39,990 nt of DNA from Oscillospiraceae bacterium. Lineage in GTDB: Bacteria > Bacillota > Clostridia > Oscillospirales > Oscillospiraceae. The stretch covers positions 1 to 39,990 of the forward strand of contig CACYOR010000013.1 in the NCBI GenBank assembly GCA_902775985.1, in the 5' to 3' direction. Positions 30,789 to 39,958 of this stretch are shown one piece after another (the first letter of the stretch is position 1; every line of letters begins with the position of its first letter). The notes under the pieces are model-generated. The model did no database searches, had not been told where the DNA came from, and worked only from the letters and a program-made list of their open reading frames with translations. The position numbers and the translations under genes were made by a program.

Positions 30789-32499
30789 ATGGCGAATCAA
30801 AACCCCTTCTCCCTTGTCAGACGCTTGACCAGTACGATTCTGATTCTGCTGCTGGTTTTGCTGGTGATCCAGATCGCCGGCACCCTTTGGGGACGATATA
30901 TGGTCACACAGGAGCTGTACTCCTCCGCACAGAATAATGTCAATTATCTTCGGGATACCTTTGAGGAAAATGTCCAGCAGATTCAGCGGGAAATGACCAA
31001 CCAGCTATTTTATCAGGATAGTCCGCAGTTGATTACCTTTTACACCCAGCTTCGCATGGGCTCCTTTTCCACCAACGCCCATTATCACTGGGAGCTGAAC
31101 CAGTTGAAGCTGGAGCTGAATGTGGCCCAGCAGATGAACGCCATGATTGGCGGAATGGACATTTACTTCCCCAAGCTGGAGCGCGCGCTGTCCGTCAGGC
31201 AGAGAGCCATTTTCCTGAACGCGGCGGCCTATGCGGATATTCAGAATATATACGCCGCCTTCCGGGAAACAGGCTTTCGGCTGACCCGAATGGATGATGT
31301 GTTTTTTATCCCCTGCTATTATCCCATCGGCGGCACTTCTGCGGAGAGCGGACATATTTTGATTGCGCTGCGGCTGGACGAAGGGAAGATTCAGGAAATA
31401 CTCTCCTCCTTCAATACTTTTTCAGGAAAGAACGCACTGCTCTACCATTATGCCTCCGATACCTGCATCACAAGCCTGGGCAGCGTTCAGTTGCAGCCCC
31501 AGGAACTTCAGGCACTGCTGACCAGCCACGCAAAGACGGACACCCAGCGACAGATCGCCATAGATGGCGTGCGTTATCTTGCCATGTGCGCTTACAGTGA
31601 AACGCTGGATTGTTCCTTTGTGCAGCTGATCCCCGAAAGCCAGGTCAGCAGCGTTCCCAATATCCTGCTGATTAGCACACTGGTTTTCTTTGTGGCGATG
31701 CTGACGGTTGTTATGCTGATCCTGCAATCCTTCCACAAATACGGGAGAATTCGCCGCAAGAGTAGCGCCCCAGAAGTCTCAGGAATTTGCCGCCCTGGCC
31801 AACGGATTCAACCAGATGACCACAAAGCTGGAAGAACTCATCGATACCAATTACCGGCAGACCATCACCCTGCAGCAAGCCCAGTTGAAAACGCTACAGG
31901 CGCAGATCAATCCCCACTTCCTCTACAACAGCTTCTTTTTCCTCCGTTCTATGCTGGAGGACGAGGAAACGGAGGTGGCGGCGGAGTTCGCCGGGTATCT
32001 GGGGAAATACTTCCGATACATCACCAAGGCGGACAGCAATCTGCTGACCCTGGAAAATGAATATGACCACGCCATTACCTATTTGAAGATTCAGCTAATG
32101 CGCTTCGGGCAGACCATCCGGGCGGAGGTTCCCGAGATTCCGGAAGCCCTCCGATGCAAGAGCGTTCCCAAGCTGTTTTTACAGCCGGTGCTGGAAAACT
32201 GCATCGAGCATGGCATGGGCGGCTCGGCAGATCAGGCCCGGATCCGCATCTCCTTCCAGATCCGGGAGGGCAGCGCTTCTGTAGTGGTGGAAAACAGCGG
32301 AGACGGCATTGCGCCGGAAATGCTGTATGAGCTTCAGCAAAAGCTGAATTGTTCCACCGATGACAGCCAGACCAGCGGCCTGACAAATGTCCACAGGCGG
32401 TTAAAGCTGTTCTTTGGAGGCGCCGGCGGCGTAGAGCTTGCAGCCAGTGATTTGGGCGGTCTGAAAGTCATCCTGAAGATAGGAGAAACAGAAACATGA
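30789..32499 (+). pseudogene. YesM-like sensor histidine kinase, frame broken inside the HAMP domain
   Basis: The first part (30789-about 31740) starts MANQNPFSLV after GGAGG, has a membrane helix (about 15-35), an outer sensory domain and a second helix near LVFFVAMLTVVMLIL. At SFHKY the frame changes by one: the reading continues in the other frame at 31741 as TGEFAARVAPQKSQEFAALA, the end of a HAMP domain, then QINPHFLYN with the phospho-accepting His (31915) and the ATPase boxes (VVVENSGDGI) up to 32499. About 14 HAMP residues between the two halves are also missing, so a deletion that is not a multiple of three is likely, rather than a single-base error. As it stands the kinase cannot be made whole. 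It is the partner of the regulator at 32496. Confidence 0.85.
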
Positions 32500-33731
32500 T
32501 CTTTCAAATCCTGATTGTAGATGACGAGCCTCACGTTGTGGATGCCATCCGGGGCATTTTGGAGCAGGAACCGGCGGTGGATATGGAGATTCATACCGCG
32601 TTCCGGGGGCAGCAGGCGCTGAAAATATGCCAGCAGTACCCCATTCAGCTTTTGATTACGGACATTCGGATGCCGGACATGAGCGGTCTGGAGCTGGCAA
32701 AAACCGTAAAAGAAAACAATCCCGACTGCAATGTGATCCTGCTCACTGCCTATTCGGATTTTTCCTATGCCTATGAGGGGATCCGACTGCAAGCCTCCGA
32801 TTATATTCTGAAAACCGAGGATCGGGAGGTTATCCGCAGCCGGATTATTCAGGTGCTGACCCGGATGGAGCAGGATCTGCGGAAGAAGTCCTGGCTGGGG
32901 ATTCCGGAGGAAACCGATCCCATCGCGGACCGGCTGATGAAGAAGCTGTTGGTTCCTCAGCGTGCTTCCAGTCAGGAGGAAGCCTTTTCCCTGCTGGGAT
33001 TCGGGGAGAGCAGCTTCCCGCTGATGCTGACAGTGGTGAAGGTTCCCGCTTCCGAAAAGATCCAGCCAAAGATCCTGCGAAAAGCCCTTCTGCGTTATTT
33101 CCCCGGGAAGATCGAACGGCTGTGTCAGACCACCCCGGCGGAAAATATCGCCTGCTTTGTACTGGCGCTGGACAAAACCGGCTTTTCCATTACCAACACC
33201 TGGCTTATGGTGACCATGGAGCGGATCCAGGCCGTGTTTACCGCCACCACCCAGACAGAGTGTGCCATTCTCTACAGCTATCCTGTGGAGAGCCTGGATC
33301 AGCTGGCAAAAAAATACCACATTGCCATGGAATCCATGGAAGGACAGGCGCTGACTGACTGCGTGCAGGTGATTTCCGACCTTTGGAAGGAAAGCCCTCT
33401 GGTAACGATACGTTTTGTCAAGCGGTATGTGAAGGAGCATCTGAACGAGGATCTGTCCCTGTCCCAGATCTCCGATGTGACGGGCTATAATCCCACCTAT
33501 CTGTCCCGTCTTTTCAAGGAGCAGACCGGCGAAACCCTGATCCGGTACATTACACGCAAGCGAATGGATCACATTACCATGCTGATGAAGGATCCGCAGC
33601 TGTCCATGCAGCAGATCATGGAGTCTGCCGGATTTACAACACGATCCTACTTCAATCAGTTTATCAAGAAGGAAACTGGCCTGACGCCGAAGCAGTATCG
33701 GATGCGGTTGGGAACACAGCTTCCGGAATAG
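32496..33731 (+). CDS. YesN-like AraC-family response regulator
   Basis: A 411-residue two-component regulator. The receiver domain has the acidic pair DD at 9-10, phospho-acceptor Asp56 in LLITDIRMPDMSG, the conserved Thr in LLTAYSD, and Lys in DYILKTED. A linker of about 170 residues leads to an AraC DNA-binding domain (about 310-405): two helix-turn-helix units, DLSLSQISDVTGYNPTYLS and MSMQ-like SMQQIMESAGFTTRSYF. Its ATG overlaps the kinase stop by 4 bases. Such regulators activate the adjacent sugar-uptake and glycosidase genes in response to extracellular oligosaccharide; here the kinase partner appears broken. Confidence 0.93.
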   Translation: MIFQILIVDDEPHVVDAIRGILEQEPAVDMEIHTAFRGQQALKICQQYPIQLLITDIRMPDMSGLELAKTVKENNPDCNVILLTAYSDFSYAYEGIRLQASDYILKTEDREVIRSRIIQVLTRMEQDLRKKSWLGIPEETDPIADRLMKKLLVPQRASSQEEAFSLLGFGESSFPLMLTVVKVPASEKIQPKILRKALLRYFPGKIERLCQTTPAENIACFVLALDKTGFSITNTWLMVTMERIQAVFTATTQTECAILYSYPVESLDQLAKKYHIAMESMEGQALTDCVQVISDLWKESPLVTIRFVKRYVKEHLNEDLSLSQISDVTGYNPTYLSRLFKEQTGETLIRYITRKRMDHITMLMKDPQLSMQQIMESAGFTTRSYFNQFIKKETGLTPKQYRMRLGTQLPE

Positions 33732-33744
33732 GGAGGTTACCCAT

Positions 33745-34701
33745 TTGAAAAAGGCAATCGCGGAAAACCGTTTGCAGCCTCAAAGCCGAGGAAAAGCCGC
33801 AAATCTGTTGAAAACCATCCGAAAGCACTGGATGCTGCTTCTGATGGTGCTGCCAGGGATCCTCTGGTGCGCTGTCTTCCGATACGGCCCCATGTACGGC
33901 GCGCTGATCGCCTTTCAGAAGTACCACATCGGCGACAGCATCCTTACCGGCAACTGGGCGGGACTGTACTGGTTTAAGAAATTCTTCTCCCATCCCCAGT
34001 TCAGGCAGCTCATCACCAACACCCTGGCCATCAGCATTTTGCAGCTGGTTTTTGTATTCCCGGTGCCCATCATTTTTGCGCTGCTGCTGAATGAGGTGCG
34101 CAACACCAAGGTGAAGAAGCTGGTGCAGACCGTTTCCTATCTGCCTCATTTTATTTCCCTGGTAGCGGTATGCAGTATGCTGAATCTGCTGCTCAATCCC
34201 AGCTCCGGCATCATCAATAAGATTCTGAACGTCTTTGGCGTGGAGTCCATCTATTTTATGGGAAGCACGCAGTGGTACCGCCCGGTGTATATCCTCTCCC
34301 AGATCTGGCAGACCTTCGGTTACAGCGCCATCATTTACATCTCGGCCCTGTCCGCGGTGCCTCAGGAGCTGTATGAATCCGCCAGTGTGGACGGCGCTTC
34401 CCGGTTCCGCCAGATCATGACCATCAGCCTGCCCTCCATTATGCCCACGGTGGTCATCATGCTGATTCTGGAGTGCGGAAAGCTGCTGTCTGTGGGCTAC
34501 GAAAAGACCCTTCTGCTCCAGAATTCCGCCAACAATTCCGTGGCGGATATCATCAGCACCTTCGCTTACCGGGTCGGTATGAGCCAGGGTATGTACAGCT
34601 TCGGCACAGCCGTAGACCTGTTTACCGCTGTGATCAACTGCTTGATGGTGTTTGTTGTGAATAAAATCAGCCAACGGGTCTCGGAAACCAGTCTTTGGTA
34701 G
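33745..34701 (+). CDS. ABC sugar transporter permease, LplB/YteP type
   Basis: A 318-residue inner-membrane subunit with six predicted helices. The EAA-loop signature that docks on the ATPase is YESASVDGASRFRQIMTISL (about 211-230). The N-terminal approximately 25 residues are basic and cytoplasmic, as usual in the LplB/YtcP family for complex oligosaccharides. The start is TTG at 33745 with GGGAGG eight bases upstream. It lies 13 bases after the regulator. No ATPase gene is in the locus. Confidence 0.94.
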   Translation: MKKAIAENRLQPQSRGKAANLLKTIRKHWMLLLMVLPGILWCAVFRYGPMYGALIAFQKYHIGDSILTGNWAGLYWFKKFFSHPQFRQLITNTLAISILQLVFVFPVPIIFALLLNEVRNTKVKKLVQTVSYLPHFISLVAVCSMLNLLLNPSSGIINKILNVFGVESIYFMGSTQWYRPVYILSQIWQTFGYSAIIYISALSAVPQELYESASVDGASRFRQIMTISLPSIMPTVVIMLILECGKLLSVGYEKTLLLQNSANNSVADIISTFAYRVGMSQGMYSFGTAVDLFTAVINCLMVFVVNKISQRVSETSLW

Positions 34702-34712
34702 GAGGATCATGC

Positions 34713-35579
34713 ATGATGAAAGACCGTTCGCTTTCTTCCAAGGTATTTGATTTTCTTCTCTTTGCCATGTGCGCGGTGGTTCTGGTCAGCATCATTGCGC
34801 CTGTTCTGAATATCTTTGCCGTATCCTTTTCCAGCTATGACGCTTTTGCCCGGGGCGATGTGAGCTTCTGGCCTGTAGAGTTCAGCCTGGATGCCTATAA
34901 AGCCATTATCCATGACGGCAAGGTGCTGCAGGGTCTGAAATATTCCGTTCTTTACACCGCCTTGGGTACGCTGATCAACGTAATCCTGACGATCCTGACG
35001 GCATATCCCCTGTCCCGTCCCGAAATGCCCTTCCGAAAAACCATTTCCATGTTCTTTGCCTTTACCATGTTTTTCAGCGGCGGCACCATTCCGACCTTCC
35101 TGCTGGTGCAGAAGCTGGGGCTGTACAATACCATCTGGGCCATGGTGATCCCCAATGCCATGCAGGTTTACAACATGATCATTATGCGTACCTTCTTCCA
35201 GTCCATTCCCTTTGAGCTGACGGAAGCGGCGCGGCTTGACGGAGCCAATGATTTTAAGATCCTGTGGGATGTGATCCTGCCTTTGAGTAAGGCTTCCATC
35301 GCCACCATTGCCCTGTTCTATGCCGTCATGCACTGGAATTCCTGGTTCCAGGCCTCCATCTATTTCAGCTCCTCGGATAAGGCTCCGCTGCAGCTGGTGC
35401 TGCGAAATATGGTCATCAACGCGGAGACTCTGGTCAAAAGCGGTGAGGCCAGCAACCTCGGCTCCACCAGCATCAACTATGCAACGCTCTTTATCTCTAT
35501 GCTGCCAATGATGGCACTGTACCCCTTCATTCAGAAATACTTTGTCAAAGGTGTTATGGTCGGCTCTGTCAAGGGCTGA
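34713..35579 (+). CDS. ABC sugar transporter permease, YtcP/LplC type
   Basis: The 288-residue partner permease with about six helices. The EAA loop reads LTEAARLDGANDFKILWDVI and the C-terminus ends in FVKGVMVGSVKG, typical of this group. The start at 34713 follows AGGAGGA with seven-base spacing; an upstream in-frame TTG at 34695 would overlap the preceding gene and has no ribosome site. Together with the permease at 33745 and the lipoprotein at 35612 it makes the membrane part of a sugar importer. Confidence 0.94.
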   Translation: MMKDRSLSSKVFDFLLFAMCAVVLVSIIAPVLNIFAVSFSSYDAFARGDVSFWPVEFSLDAYKAIIHDGKVLQGLKYSVLYTALGTLINVILTILTAYPLSRPEMPFRKTISMFFAFTMFFSGGTIPTFLLVQKLGLYNTIWAMVIPNAMQVYNMIIMRTFFQSIPFELTEAARLDGANDFKILWDVILPLSKASIATIALFYAVMHWNSWFQASIYFSSSDKAPLQLVLRNMVINAETLVKSGEASNLGSTSINYATLFISMLPMMALYPFIQKYFVKGVMVGSVKG

Positions 35580-35611
35580 TTGGAACATATATAAAAAGGA
35601 GGAAAAATTCA

Positions 35612-37228
35612 ATGAAAAAATGGATCGCACTGCTTCTTTGCCTGGCAATGGTGCTGGGCATGACCGCCTGCGGCGGAAATACCGCTGAAGCCCCCACGGA
35701 AGCGCCCACCACCGCCCCTGCCGCTGCCACGGACAGCACCACGGCAGATCCCCACGCAGAGCAGGTTACTCTGACCATCGCTTACAACAAGAAAGGTACT
35801 GACTGCATCGAAAACAACATTCTGGATCAGATCCTGCTGGAAAAGTTCAACATTGTCGTGAACTGGCAGGACCTGGAGGATTCCGACTATGCCACCAACG
35901 TCACATTGCAGATGGCCGGCAACGACTATCCCGACATCCTGTGGCACGCCAACAACTCTCTGGCCCAGGAGCTGAGCCAGACCGGTCACATTCTGGCCGT
36001 GGATGATCTGGAAGACAAGCTTCCCGACTGGATCAAGGTCTTTGACGAAGGCGTGGACGGCGGCTGGGCCTATGTCAAGGGTATGCTCTGCGCCAGCGAC
36101 GGCAAGCTCTACTGCCTGCCCTCCAAGAACCCCAGAAACACCGCTATGTGCTGGCACCTGCGTGCGGGAACCATGCAGGAAATGGGTCTGATCGACAGCG
36201 TTGACGACCTGCCCACCACCGTGGAAGACTTTGTTGCCCTGCTGGAGCAGATCAAGGAAAAGGATCCCGACTCCATCCCCTTCATGGTGCAGGGCTGGGG
36301 CCATGTGTGGGACGGCTGGGACTACGCCTACAACGTCCAGTCCGGCTATTATCTGGATTACTTCTCCGGCGAGTTTGTGCCCTACGGCCCCGCCACCGAC
36401 AACTGGCGTCAGATGCTGATCACCCTGAACTACCTGTATAAGAACGGCCTGATCGCCGAGGATTACCTGACCACCACCGAGGACATGACCAAGGAAAATA
36501 CCATCGCCGGTATGTACTACGCCGAGTGGAACTGGGCCGGTTCTCACACCAACGCCATGAACGAGCGCAACAGCCAGACCGACCCCAACTGCGGCTGGAT
36601 CTACTACCTGAACACCATCGCCGCTGACGACAGCCAGCACGTTTACAACAAGGAGACCCCCTACAAGTCCCAGGGCTTCGTCCTGACCGACAAGCTGTCC
36701 GGCGCGCGTCTGGACCGGGTGCTGGAGTTCCTAAACTGGTGCGCCACCGATGAAGCCTCCGAGATCCTGAGCTGGGGCGAGGAGGGCCTGACCTACACCG
36801 TGGATGCCAACGGCAACAAGAGCTACACCGACCTCATTAAGGACTTTGATACCACTGGCGCTCCTGCCGTCTCCCTGAACGCCTACACCCGCTTCCATCA
36901 GGACTTCATCCCCAACCGGAATGTGGATGCGGTGATCGCCGTCTCCGGCCCCGTCAACATCGAGCTGGGCGATTCCTTCCAGGCCCAGGGCTATGGCTAC
37001 TTCAAGCCTCTGAATTTCCTGTTTGACACCGACACCCAGGAAGAGGTCAACATGCTCAAGACCCTGCTGAACGATACCATGACCGACTACTCCAACAAGT
37101 TCGTTATGGGCATGATGGATCCCAACAGCGATGCCGATTGGGAAGCCTACCTGAGCGCTCTGGACGGCTGCGGTCTGCAGGAATGGAACCAGTACTACAC
37201 CGACTACTACAACGCAAACCTCAAGTAA
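35612..37228 (+). CDS. Lipoprotein sugar-binding protein, YtcQ/LplA type
   Basis: A 538-residue extracellular solute-binding protein. A signal peptide (KKWIALLLCLAMVLG) ends in the lipobox MTAC with Cys20 as lipid anchor, followed by a Thr/Ala/Pro linker (about 23-45) and a large two-lobe binding domain. At about 540 residues it matches the long family that captures oligosaccharides. Codon choice is strongly biased to C-ending codons (AAC, GAC, ACC), a sign of high expression. An excellent AAGGAGG precedes the start, and a GC-rich hairpin follows the stop codon. Confidence 0.95.
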   Translation: MKKWIALLLCLAMVLGMTACGGNTAEAPTEAPTTAPAAATDSTTADPHAEQVTLTIAYNKKGTDCIENNILDQILLEKFNIVVNWQDLEDSDYATNVTLQMAGNDYPDILWHANNSLAQELSQTGHILAVDDLEDKLPDWIKVFDEGVDGGWAYVKGMLCASDGKLYCLPSKNPRNTAMCWHLRAGTMQEMGLIDSVDDLPTTVEDFVALLEQIKEKDPDSIPFMVQGWGHVWDGWDYAYNVQSGYYLDYFSGEFVPYGPATDNWRQMLITLNYLYKNGLIAEDYLTTTEDMTKENTIAGMYYAEWNWAGSHTNAMNERNSQTDPNCGWIYYLNTIAADDSQHVYNKETPYKSQGFVLTDKLSGARLDRVLEFLNWCATDEASEILSWGEEGLTYTVDANGNKSYTDLIKDFDTTGAPAVSLNAYTRFHQDFIPNRNVDAVIAVSGPVNIELGDSFQAQGYGYFKPLNFLFDTDTQEEVNMLKTLLNDTMTDYSNKFVMGMMDPNSDADWEAYLSALDGCGLQEWNQYYTDYYNANLK

Positions 37229-37237
37229 TCCATTTCC

Positions 37238-37268
37238 CCATACCCCGGCGGTTTCCGCCGGGGTATGG
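37238..37268 (+). terminator. Perfect 14-bp hairpin after the binding-protein gene, without T-run
   Basis: CCATACCCCGGCGG (37238-37251) pairs exactly with CCGCCGGGGTATGG (37255-37268) around TTT. No T-run follows, so it more likely stabilises the 3' end of the abundant binding-protein mRNA, allowing partial read-through into the next gene. Hairpins of this kind are common after transporter binding-protein genes. Confidence 0.7.
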
Positions 37269-37288
37269 CAATATGGGGAGGAATTTCT

Positions 37289-39778
37289 GTGACCCACTAT
37301 GATACCATTCTTGTTGGTGCCACCGCCCTTGCACTGGGATACGCCCATCGCGCGGAAGCGGAGGGACGGCACTGCGCCGTGATTGAAGCGGGCTGTATCT
37401 GTATGCCGGAGGTTTCCGCCGCATGGAGCGGGGAAACGTATATGCCTCAGCACCGCTATTCGGATGAAACGGAGCCATTTGTGCGGAAAATGGAGCGGCG
37501 GGGTATTTGCCGGGAAAAACAGCCTGCCTACCCGGAAATGGGCCCCCTGGCCGCCAAATGGTTTGATCATACCGGCTGTGATGTTTGGTTTCTTTCCCGG
37601 GTCACAGAGGTATCCCGGGAGGCGGACGTTTGGAATCTGACAGTCAACACCATCGGCGGCAGCTTCCCGGTAACCGCCGATCACCTGCTGGATACCACAC
37701 CGGACTTTGACCTGCACTGGTTCTTTGGCGAACCTGCGCCGAAGGGAACCCTGGCTCTGACAGTCGCGACAGAAGATAGGTTTGATATTCTCCCTGTGCC
37801 CGATGGATTTTCCATGGCGGAGGCCCGGGCCTCTGTGTGGGAGCATTACCCCCGGAAAATTCTCGCTTTCGCGCCGGCGCTGTCCTTTACAACTGCGGAA
37901 GAGCCCCGTTCGGTTTGGTATCCTTCCAATACAGCGGGAAGTGTGGCGGACGCGATTGAACTGGGACTGCATCTGAATGCGTTTTCCACACCCGTACCCT
38001 GCCGGGGAGAGGTGAAGGAAGAAACGGCCGATATCGTTGTGGCGGGACTGGGGACAGCCGGTTCTATGGCAGCTATCCGGGGCGCGCGGAGCGGCTTGCG
38101 GGTGATGGGAATTGAGCAGCTTGGTTTTCCCGGCGGCACCAATACCGCAGGAGCCATTCAGGGTTACTACGCCGGGGTCAAGGGCGGACTGTATCAGCAG
38201 ATCGACCAACGGGCAAGTGAGATTGGCGACAAGCTTGTTTCCTGTCATGTGGCATACAGCAAGTCTATCGCCCTGCAGGAAGCGTTTTCCCAGGCAAACG
38301 TGATCACAAAATACGATGCCCGGGTCTGCCAGGTTCTGACGCAGGGGCAGCGGGTCGTCGGACTTCTCTATCGTGACGCCGAGGGCTTACACCGGGTTCG
38401 GACGAAAATGGTCATCGACGCCACAGCGGACGGTACGGTCTGCCGCCTGGCCGGATGCGAAATGCTCCCGGGCCGGGAAAGCGACGGCGGCTTTATGACA
38501 TTTTCCAATACCTGTCAGTATTATGACCGTACACGGAAGCGAATGTGGTGGGATAATCGGGATAACGGAATTCTGAACCAGTATGATCCCATCCAAATGG
38601 GGCATCAGCTGCTGCATTCTTCCTGGGAGGACAACCAGCTTCCCCCGGTGCCGGACTCCAACAAACGGTATCTTGGCATCGCACCCCTGATTGGCATTCG
38701 TCAGGGGCAGCGGATTTTGGGCGAAGAAGTTCTGGCCTTTTCTGATTTCCTGCAAGGACGGTTGACACAGCAGCCCATTTTCTGGTGCCGCACCAATCTG
38801 GACACCCACAACAAGGAATTCGCGCTGGAGGATCGGCTGCTGCGAAGCTGGTTCACCATCGGCGGAATGTGGGGCTGGAATGTGGGCGTGCCCGTTGGCG
38901 TGGGAACCCTGATTCCAAAGGGATGGGGAGGCATTCTGGCTGCCGGAAGGTGTCTGTCCTGTGATCACAATTTCTCTCAGGGGGTACGCATGATGGACGA
39001 CTGCTCCAAGTCCGGCGAGGCGGCGGGGGCATTGGCGGCGCTTTCCATAGAACTGGGGGAAGCGCCGAATAAGGTTTCCTACGAATTGCTGAAAGCAAAG
39101 CTGGAAGAAACGGCCTGCATCAAATCCGGGGACTGCCTTCGTATCGAGCGTCAGGGAAAGGAGCCTCTGCGTCTGCGAGCGGACAGTTTTTCCGAATTAT
39201 GGCTGGAGGAATGGGAGATTGTGGAACAGTTGGGAACCGATTGCCCGGGCTACGCCATCTGGTCCGCGAAAATTCGGGGCAGAAGCAGTATCCCGATGCT
39301 GCGAGCCGCGCTGTCATCGGAAGATCCGCTTCTTCGCTGTCATGCCGCACTGGCCCTCAGCCTGCTGGACGATGCTTCCGGCGAGGATATCCTGCTGGAT
39401 ATGGCAATGGATCGTTCCGGGAGCGCGCCGGACACCAGCTATATGTACGTCATGCCCTATGCCGTCTCCGCGATCTCTGCCCTGGGGCGGCTGGGAAGCA
39501 GGAAAGCCATTCCGGCGCTAATGGAAATTCTGGAGGATCCCTTTCACCGCTTTGAGGCTCAATGGAACCGGCTGATCACAAACGAGGAAGATGCTGCTTT
39601 CCAATTTGCGTCCCACGCCGTTTCGGCACTGGCAGAAATTGAAGCAAAACATCCGGGCTGCGTCCCGCTGAAACAAATTCAGGCTCTGCTTTCACAGCCG
39701 GATTATCCCGGCAACGTTACCATGATGGGTACATCCAAAAGATGGAATTTCCGGGATGCCCTAGCGAAGCTGATTTGA
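37289..39778 (+). CDS. Large FAD-dependent oxidoreductase with two Rossmann-like modules and HEAT-like tail
   Basis: An 829-residue protein. Residues 1-235 begin YDTILVGATALALGYA and contain HCAVIEAG, a degenerate Rossmann start lacking the normal glycine spacing. A second, canonical FAD domain starts at about 247 (IVVAGLGTAGSMAAIRGARS, with GIEQLGFPGGTNTAG) and carries DATADGTV and the family C-terminal GGILAAGRCLSCDHN. The final 180 residues (about 640-829) are helical repeats of HEAT type (IPMLRAALSSEDPLLRCHAA, KAIPALMEILED). The start is GTG at 37289 with GGGGAGG seven bases upstream. It is the last gene of the transporter operon and has no signal peptide, so it works in the cytoplasm, presumably on imported sugar. 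Confidence 0.82.
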   Translation: MTHYDTILVGATALALGYAHRAEAEGRHCAVIEAGCICMPEVSAAWSGETYMPQHRYSDETEPFVRKMERRGICREKQPAYPEMGPLAAKWFDHTGCDVWFLSRVTEVSREADVWNLTVNTIGGSFPVTADHLLDTTPDFDLHWFFGEPAPKGTLALTVATEDRFDILPVPDGFSMAEARASVWEHYPRKILAFAPALSFTTAEEPRSVWYPSNTAGSVADAIELGLHLNAFSTPVPCRGEVKEETADIVVAGLGTAGSMAAIRGARSGLRVMGIEQLGFPGGTNTAGAIQGYYAGVKGGLYQQIDQRASEIGDKLVSCHVAYSKSIALQEAFSQANVITKYDARVCQVLTQGQRVVGLLYRDAEGLHRVRTKMVIDATADGTVCRLAGCEMLPGRESDGGFMTFSNTCQYYDRTRKRMWWDNRDNGILNQYDPIQMGHQLLHSSWEDNQLPPVPDSNKRYLGIAPLIGIRQGQRILGEEVLAFSDFLQGRLTQQPIFWCRTNLDTHNKEFALEDRLLRSWFTIGGMWGWNVGVPVGVGTLIPKGWGGILAAGRCLSCDHNFSQGVRMMDDCSKSGEAAGALAALSIELGEAPNKVSYELLKAKLEETACIKSGDCLRIERQGKEPLRLRADSFSELWLEEWEIVEQLGTDCPGYAIWSAKIRGRSSIPMLRAALSSEDPLLRCHAALALSLLDDASGEDILLDMAMDRSGSAPDTSYMYVMPYAVSAISALGRLGSRKAIPALMEILEDPFHRFEAQWNRLITNEEDAAFQFASHAVSALAEIEAKHPGCVPLKQIQALLSQPDYPGNVTMMGTSKRWNFRDALAKLI

Positions 39779-39910
39779 ACTGGCGTAAATGACCGTTCCT
39801 ATCTGCATTCTTCACAAAAATTGCATCAAAAGTGATTACGGGACAGCAGATTTTTTACCTCACAATGCCGACATCGTGACCGCACCCAATACGCTATCAT
39901 ACAATCAGTC
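39779..39910. other. Non-coding downstream flank of the island
   Basis: No gene is supported. The last 35 bases resemble the promoter region at 21661: CCCAAT and a TATCAT (39895-39900) in the place of TATAAT, but the -35 is poor (GTGACC) and the spacing to it is short. A frame at 39789-39983 crosses the hairpin repeat and looks random. Confidence 0.5.
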
Positions 39911-39958
39911 AAAATGCAGACGCCGGTCAAGCCGCAGCTTGACAAGCGCCTGCATTTT
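39911..39958 (+). repeat. Hairpin leader repeat, copy 2
   Basis: The same element as 21699-21747: outer arms AAAATGCAG and CTGCATTTT, shared TTGACAAGCGC, and inner stem TCAAGC-CGCA-GCTTGA. The loop has changed while the pairing is kept. By analogy, another small mobile-element ORF and perhaps a recombinase should follow just beyond the window. Confidence 0.85.

Noticed and set aside
31816-32499. Second kinase fragment as an independent small gene
   Set aside because: Its first ATG lies inside the HAMP domain with no ribosome site, and coding similarity continues upstream of it in the same frame, so it is the second half of a broken gene.
39876-39905. Promoter matching the one at 21661
   Set aside because: The -10 region is partly kept, but the -35 is poor and the spacing does not fit, so a working promoter cannot be claimed; only the hairpin repeat is reported.
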